A DNA stretch of 5,079 nt, from assembly GCA_015494335.1 (NCBI GenBank), contig WGBK01000240.1, positions 1 to 5,079 of the forward strand, in the 5' to 3' direction. A program made the position numbers and the translations under genes. Below, one piece after another: positions 1 to 5,079 of the stretch; position 1 is the first letter of the stretch, and each line of letters begins with the position of its first letter. Source of the DNA: Gammaproteobacteria bacterium. Its GTDB lineage: Bacteria; Pseudomonadota; Gammaproteobacteria; GCA-001735895. The notes under the pieces were generated by a model. It was not told the DNA's origin, did no database searches, and saw only the letters and a program-made list of their open reading frames with translations.

Positions 1-270
1 GGTGAAACTGCCCTCGCCTCCCAGGGAACGCAGCTGGACACCCGGCTGACTGCTCAGCAGCTGGTCCAGACTGGTCAGCCCCTGGCGCTCGATATCCGTC
101 TCGGTGATACGGCGGACATGGCGTTCGTCGTTCTCGATCGACTCCGCCGAAGGTCGGTCACGGCCGACGATCACGATCTCGATCACCGCGCGTGACGTCG
201 CGGGCCACAACAGAAGCGGCATCAACAGCAACCCGCAGACCACCGCGGGCAGGGAACGGCCATGCGCCAT
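1..270 (-). CDS. btuB: BtuB-like TonB-dependent vitamin B12 outer-membrane receptor, N-terminal 90 residues (cut by window edge)
   Basis: Reading the minus strand from the ATG at 270 gives 90 open codons running off the left edge. Residues 1-28 form a Sec signal peptide: Arg5, a Leu-rich core at 9-22, and a T-S-R-A cleavage site before Val29. Residues 31-37 (EIVIVGR) resemble a TonB box. Residues 50-83 fit the start of a plug domain: RRITETDIERQG, then LDQLLSSQPGV, then a Gly-rich GGEG turn, parallel to the E. coli BtuB plug. Such receptors take up corrinoids across the outer membrane using TonB/ExbBD energy. The B12 specificity is inferred from the cobalamin riboswitch in its leader, because the barrel and substrate loops are outside the window. 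No good Shine-Dalgarno precedes ATG 270. The frame stays open upstream, and an in-frame GTG at 327 would add 19 residues, but ATG 270 gives the best signal peptide. Divergent from the cytochrome gene. Confidence 0.85.
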   Translation of the reverse strand, partial: MAHGRSLPAVVCGLLLMPLLLWPATSRAVIEIVIVGRDRPSAESIENDERHVRRITETDIERQGLTSLDQLLSSQPGVQLRSLGGEGSFT

Positions 271-397
271 GTTCGCGTCACGACCCGCGGGGAACAACGG
301 AGAAACAACCGGACCCGTGGCGCGCACGAGTCCACCGGGAAATGGACTGCATCGACTCCTCTGGCGCCCACCGCGCCGCTGGATGGTTGAAGATATC
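271..397 (-). promoter_or_regulatory. Expression platform of the cobalamin riboswitch and leader of btuB
   Basis: The 127 nt between the aptamer and the receptor ATG contain several mutually exclusive pairings. AGTCCA (348-343) pairs perfectly with TGGACT (334-329) over an 8-nt loop. GAGTC, which is part of the purine-rich AGAGGAG segment near 360, can instead pair with GACTC downstream. GGCGCG (377-372) can pair with CGCGCC (324-319), enclosing the whole element. A short GGCGC/GCGCC hairpin at 363-377 sits directly before AGAGGAG. No U-tract follows any of these helices, so translational control through ribosome-site sequestration is more likely than termination. The pairings were drawn by eye and not energy-tested. 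Confidence 0.5.
278..352 (-). CDS. Possible 24-codon leader ORF upstream of btuB
   Basis: An ATG at 352 on the minus strand follows a purine-rich AGAGGAG ribosome-site-like segment with a gap of only a few bases. It opens a 24-codon frame (MQSISRW start, VVPRGS end) that stops with TGA at 280-278, 7 nt before the btuB ATG, in a different reading frame. The receptor itself has no clear Shine-Dalgarno, so translation of this frame could deliver ribosomes to btuB by coupling. The peptide has no recognisable domain and is rich in Arg and Ser, so any role would be in translation and not in the product. The frame also stays open upstream into the aptamer, which weakens the case. It may be chance in GC-rich DNA. 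Confidence 0.25.
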   Translation of the reverse strand: MQSISRWTRARHGSGCFSVVPRGS

Positions 398-588
398 GAA
401 GGCCGGTCTCCGGACTTGCAGGTGGTCGCGTTGCGACCGGAATCGACGCCTTCCCGGCCTGAGCCAGTGGCGGGTTGCCGATTCCATTTCCTGCCTACCG
501 TTGCGGGGGCAGTGTCGGCATTGATCGCTTGCGATCGCACCGACTTCCCGTTTAACCGGACCTGCTGGGCAGCAGGGCCGGCACCTTC
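398..588 (-). promoter_or_regulatory. Cobalamin (B12) riboswitch aptamer, class-I type
   Basis: The minus strand carries the conserved cobalamin aptamer blocks in the right order. From the 5' side there is GGGAAGTCGGTG around 539-550. The core ACTGCCCCCGCAACGGTA follows at 513-496. GCCACTGG is at 471-464 and CGGGAAGG at 456-449. The B12 box AAGTCCGGAGACCGGCC is at 417-401. A closing P1-like helix can be drawn between 578-588 and 398-406 (GAAGG plus CCGG pairing with CCGG plus CCTTC, with a TG bulge). The region that includes CGGGAAGG and its flanks suggests the larger adenosylcobalamin-type form. Known biology: ligand binding lowers expression of the downstream gene, here the TonB receptor starting at 270. 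An exact ligand class cannot be settled by eye. Confidence 0.95.
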
Positions 589-599
589 GTCAAGCCGGA

Positions 600-628
600 A
601 CCATAGCGACTGCCCGCCCTGCAGGCAA
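600..628 (-). promoter_or_regulatory. Probable sigma70 promoter of the riboswitch-btuB transcript
   Basis: On the minus strand, TTGCCT (628-623) and TATGGT (605-600) each match the -35 and -10 consensus at four of six positions. They are separated by exactly 17 bp. Transcription would begin about 7 nt later, near 592, only a few bases before the P1 helix of the aptamer at 588, which is where a riboswitch promoter is expected. Position and spacing are the main support, since the boxes themselves are of average quality. Confidence 0.5.
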
Positions 629-649
629 CCGGTTTTTGTTCACCGCCCG

Positions 650-667
650 GGTGGTTTTACAACCGCC
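650..667. repeat. Inverted repeat / hairpin 1 of intergenic cluster
   Basis: GGTGGTT (650-656) pairs with AACCGCC (661-667) over a TTAC loop, with one G-U wobble on the plus strand. It is the first of three adjacent stem-loops between btuB and the cytochrome gene. Function unknown. Confidence 0.45.
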
Positions 668-671
668 TCTC

Positions 672-689
672 GGGGCCGGAAACGGCCCC
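672..689. repeat. Perfect 7-bp hairpin with GAAA tetraloop
   Basis: On the plus strand, GGGGCCG (672-678) and CGGCCCC (683-689) form a perfect 7-bp stem closed by GAAA, a very stable GNRA tetraloop. On the minus strand the loop would be TTTC, so the structure looks built for plus-strand RNA. It has no T-tract directly after it. It lies 4 bp after hairpin 1 and 6 bp before the terminator-like element. Confidence 0.6.
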
Positions 690-695
690 TATCCA

Positions 696-725
696 TTGGG
701 AGATAATTCCCAGTTTTATTTTTTT
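696..725 (+). terminator. Terminator-like hairpin with T-tract
   Basis: TTGGGA (696-701) pairs with TTCCCAG (708-713) as a 6-bp stem, including one U-G pair, over a 6-nt loop. A T-rich run interrupted by a single A follows at 714-725. This matches an intrinsic terminator on the plus strand, although the stem is short. No plus-strand gene lies to its left inside the window, so it would stop antisense transcription coming from the btuB side, or attenuate a cytochrome transcript starting further upstream. Alternatively the AT-rich tract simply serves as promoter-proximal DNA. Confidence 0.4.
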
Positions 726-736
726 ATGATACGGTT

Positions 737-772
737 CTCAAAAATGAGGGAATAGCGCAACGGCAACTGCCG
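737..772. repeat. Two small palindromes upstream of the cytochrome gene
   Basis: CTCA-AAAA-TGAG (737-748) and CGGCA-AC-TGCCG (761-772) are short inverted repeats in the 5' region of the cytochrome gene. Either could be an operator half-site pair or an mRNA hairpin. A TATGAT box at 725-730 is a possible -10, but no convincing -35 is found at 16-18 bp, so the cytochrome promoter remains unlocated. No FNR-type TTGAT-N4-ATCAA site was seen. Confidence 0.25.
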
Positions 773-819
773 CGCGCCCAGCCTTTCCCCTTGTTCGTTG
801 AAGTTCGCTACTCACCTTC

Positions 820-825
820 AGAGGA
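820..825 (+). promoter_or_regulatory. Ribosome binding site that fixes the cytochrome start
   Basis: AGAGGA lies 7 nt before the ATG at 833. This favours ATG 833 over the in-frame TTG at 791, which would add 14 residues ahead of a normal lipoprotein signal peptide and has no comparable purine-rich site. Confidence 0.75.
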
Positions 826-832
826 CAGTACA

Positions 833-3385
833 ATGAATGCCGCATACACACGGGCAGTAAGACACGCCACTACCGCAACCATCCTGTTTGCCAGCCTGCT
901 GCTGGCCGCCTGCTCGGATTCCTCGGGCAGCTCATCGGGTACAGATGCCAGCCGATCCGAACAGGAAAGCCGCCTGCTCATCGAGGAAGCAAAATGGGAC
1001 CGGGAAAAGATGCGTCTCAAGGTCAAGGGAAAGGCCCGCAAGAAACAGACATTGCGACTCAGCGACGCCGACAGCGGACAGCTGATCGAAGAGTTCCGCA
1101 GCAAGGACAAGGACTGGAAGATCAAGAAGGAGATGGACTACGCCCCCTGCCGCGTGCGCGTAGAGGATGAAAGCGGTCGCAGCGACGAGAAGAACGTGAA
1201 GGACGCCCCCGCCGACTGCGGCATGAATGCCGGCGGAGGCAATGGTGGCGGTACGGGCGGAGGCACCGGCGGCGGAACCGGAGCCACCGGCGACTTCACG
1301 GTGCTCGCCTCAAACGATCTCGGCATGCATTGCGCCGACCAGGACTTCCGCATCTTCAGCATCCTGCCGCCCTACAATGTGCTCAACGCCCAGGTGCTGC
1401 AGAAGGGTTCGGAGCCGAAGATGATGTCCCCGGCCGACGGCATACGCGTCACCTACCGGGCGGTCGAGTCCAACTACTTTGCCGATCTTACCGATCCCAC
1501 ACGCCTGCCGGACAGCAACCAGTCCATCACCACCACTTCGCTGAACCTGCCCGGCGTGTTCAAGAGCAATTTCTGGGAGCTCACCCTGCCCTCGCTCAGC
1601 GGCATCGACAAGATTGGTTTCAAGGCCTACGAACCGCTCTACCCCTCCCAGGTGCTGGCCCAGTTCCCGTCCACGCCTGATCTGGGCCTGCCGGCACCGG
1701 TGGTCGAGGAACTGTACCTCGGCGGCGGAACCCTGACGGCCGAACAGGCTGCCATGCCCGGCAGCGGCAACACACCGCAGCCCTTCCGCGGCTATGTCAA
1801 GGATATGCCCTTCTTCGTCGATTTCCCCTTCGGCTACACCGTGCGGGATTTCAAGCGCTACACCGCCGAGGGCGTACCCATGTCGCCGGTAGACGATAGC
1901 GGCCGATCCAATCCCTACCCGCTGATGCGTGTAGAGGCCCGGGACAGCGCCGACAATGTACTGGCCTCGGTGGATACCGTGGTGCCCGTCGCTTCGGAGG
2001 CCGATTGCGCGGTCTGCCATGCCTCGCAGGAGGTCTGCGACATCGACACCACCAATTCCCTGGTCTGCGACGACATCGCCAACAGCCAGTACCCGAAGCC
2101 CGGCTTCCCGGCCACGCGGCCCCTGGAATTCATCGAGACCGCGGCCCAGGCGCTGAATGTCATCGGCGATACCCTGGAACAGAAGGTCATCAACAGCGCC
2201 AAGATCAACATCGTGCGTCTGCATGACTACAAGCACGATACTTCCCTGGCCGGCAGCGAGCCCGACGGCAGCAACGGCGATACCACGCCGAATGTCGTCT
2301 GTGCCAGCTGTCACTACTCGCCGGCCCTGGATCTCGCGCATCTCGGCCCCAATGACGACAACGGCAAGGAACAGACCAAACACATCAGCATGTCCCGCGC
2401 CATGCACAAGGTCCACGGCAGCCTGCCGCAAAAGGACCCGGCCAATTACGGCCACCTGTTCCCGATCATGCCGCCGCCCGGACCAGCCCGTGACCCGCTG
2501 TATGCAGAAGAAGTGCTGATGAATACCTGTTACAACTGCCATCCCGGCAAGCGCGCCAAGTGCCTGCGCGGCGCCATGGGCGGTTCCGGCACCGTGTGCC
2601 AGGATTGTCATGGTCAGCTGACCCAGGTCGGTGAGGACTTCTCCGAAGGCTTCCCGCTGGCCGGTTTCCCCGGCGGAGCCGATCTCGGCAAGCGCGTGCC
2701 CTGGGCATCCGAACCCTCCTGTGACAGCTGCCATGTCGGCGATGTGCTGCAGGTCAGCCAGCTCAAGCAGCAGGGACAATTGACCGACACCGTGGTCAAC
2801 TTCAGCGACAGCCACGGCAACAGCGACGGCCTGCGCCTGCTGATGACCTACCGCCTGAGCCAGCACAAGGTCAACAACGGCCCCGACCAGCTGCAGCTGT
2901 TGCGCTTCCCGCAGTCCCGTTTCGCGGCGACCCAGGCACTGTATCGCCTCAGCGGCAGTGGCGGCAGTGACAAGCAGGGGCACGAGGGTATCAGTTGCGA
3001 AAATTGCCACGGCAGCACCCATGCGATCTGGCCCAACAAGAATCCCTTCGCCAACGACAACAAGGCAGCGCTGGATCTGCAGGGGCATGCCGGTCCGATC
3101 GTCGAGTGCTCCACCTGCCATACCGGCGATCTCGGCGTAACACTCGACGGCCCCCACGGCATGCATCCGGTCGGCGACACCCGCTTCTCCAACGGAGGAC
3201 ACGAGGATCTGGCGGAGAAGAACAAGGACGCCTGCCGCGCCTGCCACGGTCAGACCGGCGAAGGCACGGTACTGTCCCGCGCCGCTGCCGACCGTGTGCT
3301 GCGCAACGAGGATCACGGCACGATCCGCGTCGCCAAGGGCGAGCCGGTCACCTGCAGCCTGTGCCACGGAAACAAGCTGAAATAA
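833..3385 (+). CDS. Nonahaem c-type cytochrome lipoprotein with unnamed N-terminal domain
   Basis: An 850-residue exported electron-transfer protein. Residues 1-27 are a lipoprotein signal peptide with lipobox L-A-A-C at Cys27. Ser at +2 predicts outer-membrane sorting. Residues 37-130 form a very charged, probably beta-rich domain whose Cys106 and Cys129 could form a disulfide. Residues 134-153 are a Gly/Thr linker. Residues 155-390 form a domain opening with N-D-L-G-M-H-C (161-167). Nine CxxCH haem sites follow at Cys392, 490, 566, 589, 630, 722, 759, 801 and 841. Many spare His residues (for example H-K-V-H-G, G-P-H-G-M-H, G-H-E) could be distal ligands. Haem attachment would occur in the periplasm. 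Spacing does not match NrfA, HAO or decahaem MtrC/OmcA, and no MtrA/MtrB partners are adjacent. Cys402, 412 and 577 are extra non-haem cysteines. Role inferred: periplasmic or outer-surface electron transfer, or an oxidoreductase. Substrate unknown. Transcription ends at the terminator at 3420. Confidence 0.95.
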   Translation: MNAAYTRAVRHATTATILFASLLLAACSDSSGSSSGTDASRSEQESRLLIEEAKWDREKMRLKVKGKARKKQTLRLSDADSGQLIEEFRSKDKDWKIKKEMDYAPCRVRVEDESGRSDEKNVKDAPADCGMNAGGGNGGGTGGGTGGGTGATGDFTVLASNDLGMHCADQDFRIFSILPPYNVLNAQVLQKGSEPKMMSPADGIRVTYRAVESNYFADLTDPTRLPDSNQSITTTSLNLPGVFKSNFWELTLPSLSGIDKIGFKAYEPLYPSQVLAQFPSTPDLGLPAPVVEELYLGGGTLTAEQAAMPGSGNTPQPFRGYVKDMPFFVDFPFGYTVRDFKRYTAEGVPMSPVDDSGRSNPYPLMRVEARDSADNVLASVDTVVPVASEADCAVCHASQEVCDIDTTNSLVCDDIANSQYPKPGFPATRPLEFIETAAQALNVIGDTLEQKVINSAKINIVRLHDYKHDTSLAGSEPDGSNGDTTPNVVCASCHYSPALDLAHLGPNDDNGKEQTKHISMSRAMHKVHGSLPQKDPANYGHLFPIMPPPGPARDPLYAEEVLMNTCYNCHPGKRAKCLRGAMGGSGTVCQDCHGQLTQVGEDFSEGFPLAGFPGGADLGKRVPWASEPSCDSCHVGDVLQVSQLKQQGQLTDTVVNFSDSHGNSDGLRLLMTYRLSQHKVNNGPDQLQLLRFPQSRFAATQALYRLSGSGGSDKQGHEGISCENCHGSTHAIWPNKNPFANDNKAALDLQGHAGPIVECSTCHTGDLGVTLDGPHGMHPVGDTRFSNGGHEDLAEKNKDACRACHGQTGEGTVLSRAAADRVLRNEDHGTIRVAKGEPVTCSLCHGNKLK
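1232..1291 (+). repeat. Gly/Thr-rich linker repeat within the cytochrome gene
   Basis: Imperfect 12-bp repeats encode GGGN then three GGGT units (residues 134-149), followed by GATG. The stretch separates the charged N-terminal domain from the NDLGMHC domain, acting as a flexible spacer. Repeat-unit gain or loss between strains is plausible. Confidence 0.8.
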
Positions 3386-3419
3386 CCCTCTGGTTCCAGT
3401 CCTGACCACACTGGATCTG

Positions 3420-3451
3420 GCCGTCAGTCCGCAGGGGCTGGCGGCTTTTTT
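3420..3451 (+). terminator. Intrinsic terminator of the cytochrome gene
   Basis: An 11-bp stem (3420-3430 with 3435-3445, including two G-U pairs) closed by a GCAG tetraloop is followed directly by six Ts. It begins 34 bp after the cytochrome stop codon and separates that gene from the next promoter. Confidence 0.9.
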
Positions 3452-3467
3452 GTGCCCACATAAAAGC

Positions 3468-3496
3468 TTGGTCGACAAGACTCCGGACCCTATAAT
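3468..3496 (+). promoter_or_regulatory. Sigma70 promoter of the TauE/SafE-family gene
   Basis: A perfect TATAAT -10 box (3491-3496) lies 17 bp after TTGGTC (3468-3473), which keeps the TTG of the -35 consensus. Transcription would begin near 3503, giving a leader of roughly 23 nt to the ATG at 3526. It sits just after the cytochrome terminator, so the carrier gene is likely transcribed independently. Confidence 0.7.
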
Positions 3497-3525
3497 TTGC
3501 GGCCGTTCTCGATCCTGCCGTTTTC

Positions 3526-4287
3526 ATGCAATCCCTGCTCGATTCCATCTACCTGCTGCAGTTCACGCCCCTGCAACTGGCGCTGACCCTGCTGGTATTC
3601 GTATGGTCCGGTTTCGTGCGCAGCGGCCTCGGCTTCGGCGGCGCGGCCCTGGGACTGCCGCTGATGCTGCTGATCGACAACTCGCCCCTGTTCTGGCTGC
3701 CGGTGATCGGCCTGCACCTGCTGTTCTTCACCAGCCTGACCCTGCGCAAGCGACTGCACAATGTGGACTGGGGCTATCTGAAAAAGTCTTTCAAATGGAT
3801 TTTTCCGGGCAAGATCGTCGGCGTGCTGGGGCTGCTCAACCTGCCCAACCAGTGGCTGGTCATCATCATCTACAGCATCACCCTGTTCTACGCGATCCTG
3901 TGGATGCTGCAGAAGAGCATCCGCAGCAAGAGCGGCTGGACCGACAAGCTGATCCTGCTCATCGGCGGTTATGTGTCCGGCACCTCGCTGACCGGCGCGC
4001 CGCTGATCGTCGCCGTGTACATGCATCATGTCGAGACCCGGCGCCTGCGCGACACCCTGTTCGTGCTCTGGTTCATCCTGGTGATGATCAAGATGGGCAC
4101 CTTCGCCGCCTTCTCGGTGGACCTGCACATTCTCAGCTCGCTGCTGCTGATCCCGGTGGTCGGTATCGGCCACTATCTCGGCCTCAGGGCCCATGACCAC
4201 CTGATGGCCAACGACGCCCTGTTCAAGCGCGTACTCGGCGGCGTGCTGTCGCTGATCTGCCTGCTCGGTTTCAGTCAGGCCCTGTAA
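3526..4287 (+). CDS. TauE/SafE-family (DUF81) membrane permease
   Basis: A 253-residue integral inner-membrane protein of normal length for the TauE/SafE family. About eight or nine hydrophobic segments are visible, near 14-31, 36-52, 54-74, 94-106, 110-128, 141-167, 177-197, 200-221 and 234-252. The two family half-repeats are marked by Gly-rich motifs: SGLGFGGAALGLPLMLL at 33-49, and GGYVSGTSLTGAPLIVAVY at 147-165. Characterised relatives export sulfite, sulfoacetate or other small organosulfur anions, but many members are unassigned, so the substrate is open. The ATG at 3526 has no clear Shine-Dalgarno, though a strong promoter lies about 30 bp upstream and no better in-frame start exists nearby. 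The 3' end overlaps the convergent antiporter gene by 17 bp. Confidence 0.88.
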   Translation: MQSLLDSIYLLQFTPLQLALTLLVFVWSGFVRSGLGFGGAALGLPLMLLIDNSPLFWLPVIGLHLLFFTSLTLRKRLHNVDWGYLKKSFKWIFPGKIVGVLGLLNLPNQWLVIIIYSITLFYAILWMLQKSIRSKSGWTDKLILLIGGYVSGTSLTGAPLIVAVYMHHVETRRLRDTLFVLWFILVMIKMGTFAAFSVDLHILSSLLLIPVVGIGHYLGLRAHDHLMANDALFKRVLGGVLSLICLLGFSQAL

Positions 4288-5079
4288 TCCGTTGGTCCTT
4301 CCAGCGGTAGGCGCTTTTCATCCACAAGGGAGGCAGCACCGTGGTCATGGCAATGACGATGACCATGCCGGCATAGACTTCGTTGTCGAAGATGCCGCTG
4401 CTGCGTCCCAGCTCGGCAAAGATCAGCCCGACCTCGCCCCGCGGCGACATGGCCAGGGCGATGATCAGCCGTTGCGTCCAGTGCTCGCGGATCAGCATCG
4501 CGCCGGCCAGCTTGCCGAGCAGCGCGAGCAGGAAGAACAGCAGCGAAAAGCCCCAGATGAAGGGCGAGCTCCAGTCGATCTCGCGCAGGTTCAGCGAAAG
4601 CCCGACCATGACGAAGAACAATGGCGTCCACAACTGGATGATCGGCTGCATCTGTCGCTCGATGCGATCGGAAAAGCTGTCGTCCTGACGCAGCGCGATA
4701 CCGAAGGGCAGAAAGAAACGACGCGACAGCGCCAGGCCGGCGGCAAAGCCCCCGAGCAGTTCCGGCGCGCCGACCGCATGGGCCAGCCAGGCGAAGAACA
4801 GCACCAGGGATACGATCGAGGTGGGAATCAGTCCCGGCAATTCGGTGCGGCGGTCAAAACGCTGGATCAGCAACGACAGCAGCTTGGCCGCCAGGGGCGC
4901 GAACACGAAGAAGGCGAGGATGAACAGCAGCACCTTGCCGGTGTTGATCAGGCTGATGCCGCCACGGGTGGAGAACTCGTACAACAGAGCCAGCAGGATC
5001 ACGCCGAGCACATCATCGAGCACCGCCGCACCGAGCACCACCTGGCCTTCCTCGCTGTTCTGCCGACGCAGATCGGTGA
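4271..5079 (-). CDS. CPA2-family monovalent cation/proton antiporter, C-terminal 268 residues (cut by window edge)
   Basis: The frame runs in from the right edge. A GTG at 5041 is an internal Val, because the 12 codons before it are open and match the family (TDLRRQNSEEGQ). Visible residues 15-25 are LGAAVLDDVLG, with the paired Asp21-Asp22 of the ion-binding site of CPA2 antiporters. Further family hallmarks are GAPELLGGFAAGL (103-115), PLFFVMVGLSLNL (152-164) and SPRGEVGLIFAELG (211-224). The protein ends soon after the last membrane segment with a short charged tail. It therefore lacks the RCK/TrkA-N domain of KefB/KefC and resembles short NapA-like Na+/H+ antiporters. Expected role: exchange of Na+ or K+ for H+ across the inner membrane. 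The ion is not determinable here. The stop codon lies inside the end of the convergent TauE/SafE-family gene. Confidence 0.9.
   Translation of the reverse strand, partial: TDLRRQNSEEGQVVLGAAVLDDVLGVILLALLYEFSTRGGISLINTGKVLLFILAFFVFAPLAAKLLSLLIQRFDRRTELPGLIPTSIVSLVLFFAWLAHAVGAPELLGGFAAGLALSRRFFLPFGIALRQDDSFSDRIERQMQPIIQLWTPLFFVMVGLSLNLREIDWSSPFIWGFSLLFFLLALLGKLAGAMLIREHWTQRLIIALAMSPRGEVGLIFAELGRSSGIFDNEVYAGMVIVIAMTTVLPPLWMKSAYRWKDQRITGPD

Noticed and set aside
104..706. A 200-codon plus-strand open frame over the left region
   Set aside because: It runs antisense through the riboswitch and the btuB start, and its product is Arg/Pro-rich with no recognisable motif or RBS.
702..730. GATAAT (702-707) or TATGAT (725-730) as the cytochrome -10 box
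   Set aside because: No acceptable -35 hexamer lies 16-18 bp upstream of either, so no promoter is called.
791..832. TTG at 791 as the cytochrome start
   Set aside because: It would put 14 polar residues ahead of a complete lipoprotein signal peptide. ATG 833 has AGAGGA at 7 nt.
1310..3478. A 722-codon open frame on the minus strand opposite the cytochrome gene
   Set aside because: It mirrors the plus-strand gene, whose nine haem motifs, lipobox and RBS show that it is real. The antisense product is repetitive in Ala, Val and Gly with no domain, as expected from GC-rich codon bias.
3450..4196. A 248-codon plus-strand frame overlapping the TauE/SafE-family gene
   Set aside because: It is an out-of-frame shadow: Arg/Pro/Ala-rich, with no membrane segments, and it starts before the promoter's likely transcription start.
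1..5079. CRISPR array, insertion sequence, tRNA or rRNA gene
   Set aside because: No regularly spaced direct repeats, transposase motifs, terminal inverted repeats or cloverleaf-like segments were seen on either strand.

Overview
The window is GC-rich with strong G/C third-position bias. Its gene types (a TonB-dependent receptor behind a cobalamin riboswitch, an outer-membrane-type multihaem c cytochrome lipoprotein, a TauE/SafE-family carrier and a CPA2 antiporter) point to a Gram-negative proteobacterium, most likely a gammaproteobacterium with respiratory or sulfur/metal redox metabolism. The phylum-level call is inference; the sequence does not fix a genus.

Left part (1-628, minus strand): the first 90 codons of a TonB-dependent outer-membrane receptor run off the left edge. 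Its long 5' leader carries a clear class-I cobalamin (B12) riboswitch aptamer (398-588), which identifies the receptor as BtuB-like. A plausible sigma70 promoter (600-628) sits just upstream of the aptamer. The 127 nt between aptamer and start codon hold competing hairpins and a possible 24-codon leader ORF that stops 7 nt before the receptor start.

Intergenic core (629-832): three consecutive hairpins, the last followed by a T-rich tract like a terminator on the plus strand, then two small palindromes and the ribosome binding site of the next gene.

Centre (833-3385, plus strand): an 850-residue lipoprotein with nine CxxCH haem motifs. It is modular: lipobox signal peptide, highly charged beta-rich domain, Gly/Thr linker, an unnamed domain beginning with an N-D-L-G-M-H-C motif, then the nonahaem half. 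It ends at a strong intrinsic terminator (3420-3451). This is the most interesting gene here and I cannot assign it to a named cytochrome.

Right part: a promoter with a perfect TATAAT box drives a TauE/SafE-family membrane carrier (3526-4287, plus). It converges with, and overlaps by 17 bp, the 3' end of a CPA2-type Na+/H+ or K+/H+ antiporter (4271-5079, minus), whose 5' part lies beyond the right edge.

The four genes look like four separate transcription units: divergent btuB and cytochrome, a terminator then a new promoter before the carrier, and a convergent antiporter. Nothing in the sequence shows that they form one pathway. Common themes are envelope transport (B12, possibly sulfur oxyanions, cations) and periplasmic or outer-membrane electron transfer.
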